Assembly (NCBI GenBank): GCA_035519535.1
Contig: DATIWF010000068.1
Location: 1-64,000, forward strand
DNA from: DATEGZ01 sp035519535
Lineage (GTDB): Bacteria > Acidobacteriota > Vicinamibacteria > Vicinamibacterales > SCN-69-37
Reading direction: 5' to 3'
DNA: 64,000 nt
A program made the position numbers and the translations under genes. How positions within the stretch are numbered: position 1 is the first letter of the stretch; each line of letters starts with the position of its first letter. The notes beneath the pieces were generated by a model. It was not told the origin of the DNA and did not search any database. It was given only the letters and a program-made list of their open reading frames with translations. This document shows, piece by piece, positions 26,415-34,517 of this stretch.

Positions 26415-29400
26415 GTGCCACGTCGCATGCGGTTCCTCGGGCGCTTCGGCCCGCGCGTTCTTGGTGCGGCCGGTCTGGCGTTGGCGCTGACGTCGGCCGT
26501 CGCGGCTCGTCAGGCCGCGCAGACGCCGGGCCAGTCGGGGGACTTCTTCGAAAGCCGCATCCGGCCCATCCTCGCGGCCAACTGCTTCGATTGCCACACG
26601 ACCGACAAGAAGGGCGGCCTGCGTCTCGATTCGCGCGAGGCGATCCTCGAGGGCGGCGAGTCGGGTCCGGCGATGGTCCCCGGCAAGCCCGATGACAGCC
26701 TGATGATCCAGGCGGTTCGCCAGATCGCGGGCGCGCCGAAGATGCCGTACGGCCGGGCGAAGCTGAAGGCCGAGGACATCGATGCGCTGGCGGAGTGGGT
26801 GCGCAGCGGCGCGCCGTGGCCCGCGAGCGCGACCACGGCGGCGAACCCGGCGCCCGTCGCGTCTCACCGGCCGGCGATCACCGCCGAGCAGCGCGGGTTC
26901 TGGTCGTTCCAGCCGCTCGCCCGGACGGTCGTGCCGACGGTGCGCGACGCCGGGTGGGCGCGCAATGACGTCGACCGCTTCGTGCTCGCGCGGCTCGAAC
27001 GCGAGGGGCTGCGGCCCGTGGCCCCAGCCGACAAGCTCACCCTCATTCGCCGCGCCACGCTCGACCTCACAGGCCTGCCGCCGACCCCCGAGGAGGTCGA
27101 CGCGTTCCTCAAGGACTCCTCGCCGACCGCGTTTGCGAAGGTCGTCGATCGCCTGCTCGCGTCGCCGCAGTACGGCGAGGCGTGGGGCCGGCTGTGGCTC
27201 GACGTCGCGCGCTACGGCGAGGACGACTACCGCAGCCTCGATCCGAAGGGCCGCGGCTACAACCCGTATCCGAACGCGTACCTCTATCGCGACTGGGTCG
27301 TGAAGGCCTTCAACGACGACCTGCCCTACGACCAGTTCGTGCGGGCGCAGCTCGCCGACGATTTGGTCGACGACGGATCGCGCGTGCGGAATCTTCCGGC
27401 GCTGGGATTCCTGGGGCTTGGCCCGTGGTACTACGACAACGGCGCGGTCGAGATCACGCATGCCGACGAGCGCAACGACCGCGTCGACGTCGTGGGCCGC
27501 GGTCTGCTGGGCCTGACGGTCGCGTGCGCGCGCTGCCACGACCACAAGTACGACCCGATTCCGACGAGCGACTACTACGCGATGGCCGGCGTGTTCCTGA
27601 ACACCGAGTACCACGAGTATCCGCTGGCGCCGAAGGCCGTCGTGGACGAGTACAAGGCGGACGCGAAGAAGATCGAGAAGAAGGAGGAGTTGCTCGACGA
27701 CTACCTGGAGAAGGAGTCCGACCAGCTCGCCGAGACGCTGGTCTTCCAGGCGTCGAAATACATGCAGGCGGCCTGGCAGGTCACCGGAGAGCCCAAGAAG
27801 GACAAGGCCCGCCTCATCGAGGCCGAGAAGCTCGATTACGAACTGTTCGACCGCTGGCTGCGCTTCCTCGAGAAGCCGCCGGCCTTCTACCCGTACCTCG
27901 TGCCCTGGCAGACGATGATCAAGCGCGGCGGCACGAAGGCCGAGGCGAAGACGCTCGCCGACGATTTCCAGGCGACGCTCGTCGATGTTCTGCTCGCGTC
28001 GAAGGCGATCAAGGAAGAGAACGACGTCATCCGCGCGAAGGCGCTGCCCAGCACGAAGAAGAAGGAACGGGCCAATCTGCCGAATGAGTTCATCACGAAC
28101 GACGACTTCTGCCCGGGCTGCGGCCTCGAGCTGAAGAGCCTGCCGGCCGAGCAGAACAGCCTGTGGACCGACGTCTTTCAGCGCGACCTCAACAGCGCGC
28201 CGGTCCCGGGGCAGGATCCGAAGCCCGCGCTCCTCGCCTTCTCGGGCTGGGGCCTCGAGCGCCAGCTCGGCGCGGATCAACGCACGCTGATTCAGGCCCT
28301 GCGCGACGACATCGACGCGATGGCAAAGGCGCTGCCCGAGAAGTACGCCTACGTCCACGGCGTGCAGGACGCCGCGACGATCGCGCAGCCGCGCATCAAC
28401 CTGCGCGGCAGCCCGTATCGCCTCGGCGACGAGGTCCCGCGCGGCTTCCTGACCGTGCTGAGCGGCGACGAGCCGCGCGCGTTCACCCAGGGCAGCGGCC
28501 GCCTCCAGCTCGCGGATGCCATCCTCGAACAGCCGATTGCGATGCGCGTCATCGTCAACCGGATCTGGAAAGGCCACTTCGGCACGGGCATCGTCGACAC
28601 GCCCAGCAACTTCGGCGTCACCGGCGAGCGGCCGACCAACCCGGAGCTGATCGACTACCTCGCGCGCTACTTCGTTGATCACAAGCTGTCGATCAAGGCG
28701 CTGCACCGCGAGATCATGCTGAGCGCGACCTACCAGCTCGGGACCGCGACCGTGGCCGCGAACATGGAGAAAGACGCGGGCAATCGCCTGTACTGGCGCG
28801 CGAACGAACGGCGGATGACCGCCGAGCAGATTCGCGACTCCGTGCTGTTCGTCGCGGGCACGCTCGACACGAAGATGGGCGGGCCCTCGGCGCCGCTCAC
28901 GCCGTACGACACGCGCCGCACGATCTACGGCCGCGTCAGCCGCTACAAGCTGGACGAGTACCTGCAGCTCTTCGACTTCCCGAGCGCAAGCCAGAGCGCC
29001 GAGAAGCGCTTCTCGACGAACGTCCCGCTGCAACGGCTCTTCTTCATGAACAGCGACTTCATGCAGCAGCAGGCCGAGCACCTGGCCGAGCGCGTCGCCG
29101 CCGAGCCGACCGACGAGGCGCGGATCCAGAAGGCCTACCGGCTCATCTTCGGCCGCGCGGCCACCCCAGCCGAGGTCGCCGCGGGCCGGGAGTTCCTCGC
29201 GAACGAACCCATGCGCCAATACGAAGACAAGAAGGCCGAAGCGGACAAGGCCAAGATGGACGCGGCGAAAAAAGACGAGGCCGCGAAGAAGGACGACGGC
29301 GCCACGAAGGACGACGCGCCCGCAGCTGCGCCTCCGGCTGACGGCATGATGGCCGGCGTCAAGCCCGGCGCCGGCGTTGAAGGCGACGCGTCGAAGAAAC

Positions 29401-29471
29401 TGCCGGTGACCACGTTCGGCCGGTATTTGAAGTTGCTGCTGAGCTCGAACGAGTTCATCTTTATCAGCTGA
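26415..29471 (+). CDS. PSCyt1/DUF1549/DUF1553 planctomycetal-type cytochrome protein
   Basis: A 1018-residue exported protein. A signal peptide (to about 32) is followed by a haem c site, Cys57/Cys60/His61 (CFDCHT, planctomycete cytochrome domain), a DUF1549 domain (about 160-370) and a DUF1553 domain (about 690-960). It is normally encoded next to a DUF1501 protein, as here; a role in polysaccharide breakdown or surface redox is often proposed but unproven. A Lys/Ala/Asp-rich segment interrupts the C-terminus (about 935-990). The GTG start fits the likely leaderless transcript; an ATG at 26427 is the alternative. Confidence 0.9.
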   Translation: MPRRMRFLGRFGPRVLGAAGLALALTSAVAARQAAQTPGQSGDFFESRIRPILAANCFDCHTTDKKGGLRLDSREAILEGGESGPAMVPGKPDDSLMIQAVRQIAGAPKMPYGRAKLKAEDIDALAEWVRSGAPWPASATTAANPAPVASHRPAITAEQRGFWSFQPLARTVVPTVRDAGWARNDVDRFVLARLEREGLRPVAPADKLTLIRRATLDLTGLPPTPEEVDAFLKDSSPTAFAKVVDRLLASPQYGEAWGRLWLDVARYGEDDYRSLDPKGRGYNPYPNAYLYRDWVVKAFNDDLPYDQFVRAQLADDLVDDGSRVRNLPALGFLGLGPWYYDNGAVEITHADERNDRVDVVGRGLLGLTVACARCHDHKYDPIPTSDYYAMAGVFLNTEYHEYPLAPKAVVDEYKADAKKIEKKEELLDDYLEKESDQLAETLVFQASKYMQAAWQVTGEPKKDKARLIEAEKLDYELFDRWLRFLEKPPAFYPYLVPWQTMIKRGGTKAEAKTLADDFQATLVDVLLASKAIKEENDVIRAKALPSTKKKERANLPNEFITNDDFCPGCGLELKSLPAEQNSLWTDVFQRDLNSAPVPGQDPKPALLAFSGWGLERQLGADQRTLIQALRDDIDAMAKALPEKYAYVHGVQDAATIAQPRINLRGSPYRLGDEVPRGFLTVLSGDEPRAFTQGSGRLQLADAILEQPIAMRVIVNRIWKGHFGTGIVDTPSNFGVTGERPTNPELIDYLARYFVDHKLSIKALHREIMLSATYQLGTATVAANMEKDAGNRLYWRANERRMTAEQIRDSVLFVAGTLDTKMGGPSAPLTPYDTRRTIYGRVSRYKLDEYLQLFDFPSASQSAEKRFSTNVPLQRLFFMNSDFMQQQAEHLAERVAAEPTDEARIQKAYRLIFGRAATPAEVAAGREFLANEPMRQYEDKKAEADKAKMDAAKKDEAAKKDDGATKDDAPAAAPPADGMMAGVKPGAGVEGDASKKLPVTTFGRYLKLLLSSNEFIFIS

Positions 29472-29476
29472 GTCCT

Positions 29477-30934
29477 ATGGCACACCGAGCCTCCCGGCCG
29501 CTCACCCGTCGCGATGCGCTCTGCCGCATCGGCAATGGTTTCGGCATGCTGGCCTTTGCCAGCCTCGTCGGCCAGTCGCTCGAAGCGGCCGGGTTCCAGA
29601 ACGGCCAGGCGCCCGAGGCCGGCGGCCGTCCGCCCGACCATCCCGCCCGCGCCAAGCGCGTGATTTTCCTGTACATGAACGGCGGGCTGTCGCAGGTGGA
29701 CAGCTTCGACCACAAGCCCATGCTCGAGAAGTACCACGGGCAGCCGCTGCCGGGTGGATCGATCGCGACCGAGCGGAAGACGGGGACGCTCCTCAAGTCG
29801 CCGTTCACGTTCAAACGGTACGGCGAGAGCGGCATCGAGATCAGCGAGCTCTTCCCGAACGTCGGCGAGTGCGCCGACGACATCTGCTTCATCCGGTCCG
29901 TCTACACCGACATCCCGAATCACGAGCCGTCGATGCTCATGATGAACACGGGACACAGCCAGGTCGGCCGCCCGTCGCTCGGCTCGTGGCTGACCTACGG
30001 CCTCGGGACCGACAACAAGAACCTGCCCGGCTTCGTCGTGCTCTGTCCGGACGTGCCGACGACCGTCGGACCGCCGCTCTGGAACAACGCCTTTCTGCCC
30101 GCGGTGCACCAGGGCACGTACATCTCCGACAAGGTCGAGCGGCCCGATCAGATCATCGGCAAGGATTTCGACCCCAAGAAGCTCGTCCCGTTCATCAACA
30201 ACCCGGATTTCGCGCTCGGCGAGCAGCGCCGCGAGCTGGACCTGATGGAGACGCTCGACCGGATCCGCCGCGAGGGCCAGCCGAAGGATCCGCAGCTCGA
30301 GGCAGCCATCAGCTCGATGGAAGTCGCGTACCGGATGCAGACCGAGGCGCCCGACGTCTTCGACATCCGCAAGGAGAGCGAGGCGACGCTCAAGCTCTAC
30401 GGCCCGGGCAGCACGGCGCGCGGCTGCCTGATGGCCGTGCGGCTCGTGGAGCGCGGCGTCCGCATGGTGCAGGTCTACTACGCGAAGGGCGATCCCTGGG
30501 ATCACCACGCGGACATCCAGATGCACCGCAAGAACGCGAAGGACTCCGATCAGCCGTTCGCGGCGGTGATCAAGGACCTGAAGTCACGCGGGCTCCTCAA
30601 GGACACGCTCGTCGTCTGCGGATCGGAATTCGGGCGGACGCCGGTCGTGGAAATCGGCGGCGGCGCCGGCTCCGCGCAGAACGGCCGCGACCACAACCCG
30701 TTCGGCTTCACGATGTGGCTCGCCGGCGGCGGCGTGAAAGGCGGCGTGACCTACGGCGCCACCGACGACTTCGGGTTCAAGGCGATCGACAAGCCCGTCC
30801 ACGTGCACGACCTGCACGCGACGATTCTCCACCTGCTCGGCATCGACCACACGAAGCTGACCTATCGCTACAGCGGACGCGACTTCCGGCTGACGGACGT
30901 GTCGGGGAACGTGATCCACGAGATCATCGCGTAG
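29477..30934 (+). CDS. DUF1501 Tat-exported sulfatase-like protein
   Basis: A 485-residue protein with a Tat signal (LTRRDALCRIGNGFGMLAFA) and a DUF1501 domain of the alkaline-phosphatase/sulfatase fold: MNGGLSQVDSFD near the start, GSEFGRTP near 383 and GRDHNPFGFTMWLAGGG near 400. These motifs place metal ligands as in arylsulfatase-like enzymes, but no substrate is known. It starts 5 nt after the PSCyt/DUF1553 gene and is translated from the same message; the pair is typical. Confidence 0.92.
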   Translation: MAHRASRPLTRRDALCRIGNGFGMLAFASLVGQSLEAAGFQNGQAPEAGGRPPDHPARAKRVIFLYMNGGLSQVDSFDHKPMLEKYHGQPLPGGSIATERKTGTLLKSPFTFKRYGESGIEISELFPNVGECADDICFIRSVYTDIPNHEPSMLMMNTGHSQVGRPSLGSWLTYGLGTDNKNLPGFVVLCPDVPTTVGPPLWNNAFLPAVHQGTYISDKVERPDQIIGKDFDPKKLVPFINNPDFALGEQRRELDLMETLDRIRREGQPKDPQLEAAISSMEVAYRMQTEAPDVFDIRKESEATLKLYGPGSTARGCLMAVRLVERGVRMVQVYYAKGDPWDHHADIQMHRKNAKDSDQPFAAVIKDLKSRGLLKDTLVVCGSEFGRTPVVEIGGGAGSAQNGRDHNPFGFTMWLAGGGVKGGVTYGATDDFGFKAIDKPVHVHDLHATILHLLGIDHTKLTYRYSGRDFRLTDVSGNVIHEIIA

Positions 30935-30966
30935 GGATCACGCGGCGTTTCTGCTCGATCCACCCT

Positions 30967-32574
30967 CTATCGCTGCGGAGCCGCGCAGGCGGTGTTCCCG
31001 GCCGCGTCGGTCGCACACACGCGGTAGCTCGTCGTCGCCGTGAACACGGCCGGCATCACGGCGCGCCAGAGGTATTCCCCGTACCACTTCATCGCCGTCG
31101 TCGTCGGCCCCTGCGGCGACGTCCACTCGACGCCGACGCGTTTGAAGTCGAAGTCCTCCGCGGGACTCTTCCGATCGTGGACCCGCGCGCGGACCTGAAA
31201 GCCGCCGCTCGCGTTCGACCAGGTGCTCACGAGCCCGACGTACGGCGGCGCCGTGTCGGGCCTGAGGCCGACGCCGAAGAACACGCGCTCGTCGAGCGCC
31301 TGGGGGTTTTCGCCCTGCGCCTGCACGACATCGATCCGGCCGTCGCCGTCGAGATCGGCGACGGCGAGGCCGAGCGTCCCCGGCGTCGGCGCGCCGTCGA
31401 ACACGTCCGTCGCCACGCGCAGGCGACCCTTGCCGTCGTTGATCATGAGCCGGTCCGGCCCCGAGAGGGACCCGATCAGGAAGTCCGCGTGCCCGTCGGA
31501 ATCGTAGTCGAGAAACGCGGCGACGTTGTCGTCCTCGCCGATGTTCTGATCCGGCGGCCACCAGAGCGCGGTCGCGTCACGGTAGCGGCCCCGGCCGTCG
31601 TTGCGGAAGACGTGCTCGCGCCGGTTCGAGCCCTGCTCCTTGAGGATGTCGCCGTCGTTGATCGTCACGAGATCGAGGAAGCCGTCCTCGTCGAGGTCCA
31701 TCGCCTCGAAGTCGTAGTTGTTCGTGTACTGAGGGATGGTGCCGGCGGCGTCCGCGAACTTCCCTGCCCCGTCGTTTCTGAACAGGTAGCCGCCCCCGCA
31801 CCGCTTGCACGAGACGACGATGTCGAGGTCGTAGTCGTTGTCGACGTCCACCAGCTCCAGGTCCCACGAAAACCGCACGAGCGCGTCCGGCATGCGCGTC
31901 TCGGTCGCGTCCGCGAAGCGGCCGGCGCCGTCGTTGAGCCACAACATGACTCGCCCGCCGACGTTCGTCATGTTGTTGCCCGGCCCCCAGTCGGCCAGCA
32001 CGAGGTCGAGATCGCCGTCGCCGTCCACGTCGCCGACTTCAATGTCGCCGATGCTCGCGACCTGGCGCGGCAGATTCGTCTCGGTGACTTCCTTGAAGCG
32101 TCCCCCGCCCGTCCCCAGGTAGAGGCGGCTCTGCGACTGGAACGTGTTGCCGACGATCAGGTCGACGATGCCGTCGCCGTTGAGGTCGCGGGCTTTGATC
32201 ACGCGCGTCAGGCCGGGCGTGCCAAACACCTCGCGGCTGTGGTCCTCCCAGGGCCGCCCCGGCCCGGGATTGAACCACGCGCCGTTCATCTCGGGCGTCC
32301 CCGCATCGGAGTAGTTGCCGCCGTTCGCGAACAGCAGATCGGGCCGGCCATCGCCGTTGAGGTCCGCAACCTCGACCTTGTTCGTCCAGCCGGCGGTCTT
32401 GCCGATGGTGTCGGCCGTGACGTCCTTCCACAGATGGGTCGGCAGCGGGCCTTGCGCGTGCAGCACGACCATCAGGCCCCAGGCCAACGGCCCCAGGAGC
32501 AAGATGAGCGGACGCGGACCGAACCCGACGACCCGGGCGAACCCGCCGACCCCGACGAACCGCGTCCTCGTCAT
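30967..32574 (-). CDS. FG-GAP/VCBS repeat secreted protein
   Basis: A 535-residue exported protein. An N-terminal hydrophobic segment (about 22-42) precedes roughly seven VCBS/FG-GAP repeats with calcium-binding DLNGDGRPDLL-type loops (for example DVDGDGDLDLV, DLDEDGFLDLV, DLDGDGRIDVV), forming an integrin-like propeller up to about 440, then a final beta-sandwich-like domain. Such proteins bind ligands at the cell surface. The start overlaps the stop of the upstream TIM-barrel gene by 4 nt, so the two form an operon. Confidence 0.88.
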   Translation of the reverse strand: MTRTRFVGVGGFARVVGFGPRPLILLLGPLAWGLMVVLHAQGPLPTHLWKDVTADTIGKTAGWTNKVEVADLNGDGRPDLLFANGGNYSDAGTPEMNGAWFNPGPGRPWEDHSREVFGTPGLTRVIKARDLNGDGIVDLIVGNTFQSQSRLYLGTGGGRFKEVTETNLPRQVASIGDIEVGDVDGDGDLDLVLADWGPGNNMTNVGGRVMLWLNDGAGRFADATETRMPDALVRFSWDLELVDVDNDYDLDIVVSCKRCGGGYLFRNDGAGKFADAAGTIPQYTNNYDFEAMDLDEDGFLDLVTINDGDILKEQGSNRREHVFRNDGRGRYRDATALWWPPDQNIGEDDNVAAFLDYDSDGHADFLIGSLSGPDRLMINDGKGRLRVATDVFDGAPTPGTLGLAVADLDGDGRIDVVQAQGENPQALDERVFFGVGLRPDTAPPYVGLVSTWSNASGGFQVRARVHDRKSPAEDFDFKRVGVEWTSPQGPTTTAMKWYGEYLWRAVMPAVFTATTSYRVCATDAAGNTACAAPQR

Positions 32575-34091
32575 GTCGCACTCTGCCTTGCCGTTTCGCG
32601 GATCGCGCGGCCAGCGCCGCGGAGGTTGTCGAGTCGCATCTCGGAGTACTTCCGCGAGAGCAGGACGCCGTGGGCGCCGCCGTCGAACGCGGCCTTCACC
32701 GCCTGGTAGGCGTCATCGGGCGTCGTCTTCTTGCTCGACGCCGCTGTCGGAATGTCGATGTCGATTCCCGGCCAGATCATCATCGCCGGCCCGGCGCCGG
32801 CGACAGCCCGCTCGGTCTCGCGCCGGACGTAGTCGGCGCCCAGCCCGGCCGCGGCCAGCCGGTCGAGCGGCTGGTCGTAATAGCGCTGGACGTCGTAGGT
32901 GAACTCGAGCACCTGGTCGGGCGTGAGGTCCGCAAAAATCGATCGCTGCGTGCTGCGGACGTACTGGGCGAGGCGCTCGCCGCCGCAGAAGTTGTACATG
33001 ACGACCTTCAGGAAATCCGAGTAGCGCGCGAAATCGGCGTAGTCCTGCGCGGCGCGATAGAACGGCGAGAACGAGTTGTTGTGCCAGACGTGCCAGCCGA
33101 TGCCCTTCGACGGCGCGATCTCTTTGGCGAGCCGGTGCATGTCCCGATACGTGTCCTCGAGCGCGTCGTTCCAGAGTTTCTCCCACGCGAGTATCTCGGG
33201 GTACGTCACGAGGAGCCGCCAGAATGTCACGAACGCGCCGTCGCGCGGGACGCGGCCGCCGCGAATGGCCGCGGCCCAGGCCATCAGCTCGGTGTAGCCG
33301 GCCTTCGCGCGGTCGACGTCGATGCCGCGGGACCGCGCCGCGGCCAGACAGTACTGGCAGAAACAGGCGACGCGGCCGCCCGCTCCCGCCCCGCCGTGGT
33401 TGGCGACGAGCACGTTGCCGAGCGGCCCCTGGCGCTCGCTGCCCCACATGAGGCCGTCCACGTCGTACGACCGCAGGTAGTCCTCGACCAGGCCGAGCCA
33501 GAAGTTGTGCGTGTGGGGATTGCGCGCGCAGGCGAAGTCGGACGGCGGCCCGGCCAGCACGACTTCCTGCGCCCGATCGAACCCGGGCGCCGCGACGTTC
33601 GCCGTGTAGCGGAGGACGTCCTCGAACCAGCAGATCACCCTCATGCCGCGCTTGTGCGCGGCCGGCAGCACGTCCGCGATCACGTCGTAGCCGGGATGGT
33701 CCGGCGCTTTCTCCGGCACGAGCGCCGTGTCGCGGTAGTACTGCGGGTGCGGCGTCGCATAGTTGCCGCCGTGGAACGTGTCCGCGTCGTACTGCTGCTT
33801 GCCGTGATCGGGCAGGGGCTGCGACGGCAGCTGGCGGCCGGCGATGCCGCGCCCGTACGTGAACGTCGCGAGGAAGACCGTGTTGATCCCCGCCAGCGCC
33901 TGAAACGCGTCGAGCACCGCGTCCGTGCCTTCGTCGACGAACGACACGGCGCCGGCCTGGATGCCGATCATGCGATCGTCGGGCGGGCGCTCGCGACCGG
34001 CGCGCGCGGACCCCACGGGCGACGGCACGCCCGTGAGCAGCGCGCCGCCGGCCAGCACCGTCGAGGCTTCGAGGAATTGTCGTCGGTCCAC
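32571..34091 (-). CDS. Tat-exported TIM-barrel protein, putative glycoside hydrolase
   Basis: A 506-residue protein with a Tat-like signal (VDRRQFLEASTVLAGGALL). The rest looks like a glycoside-hydrolase-type (beta/alpha)8 barrel (GMRVICWFED, YDVDGLMWGSERQG, GIGWHVWHNN). Putative acids can be suggested in WFED and WGSE, but no family can be named. The GTG at 34091 has an excellent Shine-Dalgarno (GGGAGG) that lies in one arm of a 10-bp hairpin. Frames that start farther upstream run into simple repeats and are rejected. Operon with the VCBS gene. Confidence 0.75.
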   Translation of the reverse strand: MDRRQFLEASTVLAGGALLTGVPSPVGSARAGRERPPDDRMIGIQAGAVSFVDEGTDAVLDAFQALAGINTVFLATFTYGRGIAGRQLPSQPLPDHGKQQYDADTFHGGNYATPHPQYYRDTALVPEKAPDHPGYDVIADVLPAAHKRGMRVICWFEDVLRYTANVAAPGFDRAQEVVLAGPPSDFACARNPHTHNFWLGLVEDYLRSYDVDGLMWGSERQGPLGNVLVANHGGAGAGGRVACFCQYCLAAARSRGIDVDRAKAGYTELMAWAAAIRGGRVPRDGAFVTFWRLLVTYPEILAWEKLWNDALEDTYRDMHRLAKEIAPSKGIGWHVWHNNSFSPFYRAAQDYADFARYSDFLKVVMYNFCGGERLAQYVRSTQRSIFADLTPDQVLEFTYDVQRYYDQPLDRLAAAGLGADYVRRETERAVAGAGPAMMIWPGIDIDIPTAASSKKTTPDDAYQAVKAAFDGGAHGVLLSRKYSEMRLDNLRGAGRAIRETARQSAT

Positions 34092-34096
34092 AGACT

Positions 34097-34126
34097 GCCT
34101 CCCGGGGTGATGGTAACCCGGGAGGC
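34097..34126 (-). promoter_or_regulatory. 10-bp hairpin covering the ribosome binding site
   Basis: GCCTCCCGGG (34097-34106) and CCCGGGAGGC (34117-34126) are perfect inverted copies around a 10-nt loop. On the minus-strand message the Shine-Dalgarno GGGAGG of the TIM-barrel gene (start 34091) is in the 3' arm, so the hairpin would block ribosome entry. The stem is pure G/C apart from one A-T pair per arm. Confidence 0.55.
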
Positions 34127-34515
34127 ATCGACAATCGACGATCGATAATCGGGCAATCGACGAGCCATCGATGATCGATGATGGACATCGAGCATCGGGC
34201 ATCGCCATCGATCATCGGGCATCGATATCGATCATCGGTCATCGACATCGATCATCGGATCGCCGATCACCTCGATGATCGATGACCGACGCCGTTGGAC
34301 GATGGCCGATGGGTTGGATCGATGGTCGATATCGTTCATCGATGACCGATGGCGATGCCCGATGGCCGATGGGTTGATCGATGGTCGATGTCGTTCATCG
34401 ATGACCGATGTCGATGCCCGATGGCAGATGGCCGATGCGTTGATCGATGGTCGATATCGTTCATCGATAACCGATGGCTCTGCGATTGCCCGATTATCGA
34501 TCGCCCGATTCCCGA
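34124..34515. repeat. Large degenerate CGATG repeat array (R2)
   Basis: About 390 bp of simple sequence with no credible gene, in the 426-bp gap between 34092 and 34517. The left half (to about 34260) is built of 6-7 bp units ending CATCG; the right half uses the complementary CGATG orientation. Within the right half a longer unit beginning TTGGATCGATGG or TTGATCGATGG recurs at 34314, 34374 and 34440 (60 and 66 bp apart). The two halves can pair into a long hairpin. It lies between the stop of the peptidase-barrel gene and the leader of the TIM-barrel gene. Confidence 0.8.
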
Positions 34516-34517
34516 TG

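Noticed and set aside
32571..34208. Earlier start of the TIM-barrel gene at 34208
   Set aside because: The extra residues are encoded by the CGATG array and hairpin; the GTG at 34091 has a strong Shine-Dalgarno and begins a Tat signal.
34124..34515. CRISPR array
   Set aside because: Repeats are 6-7 bp with no unique spacers of constant length and no cas genes nearby.
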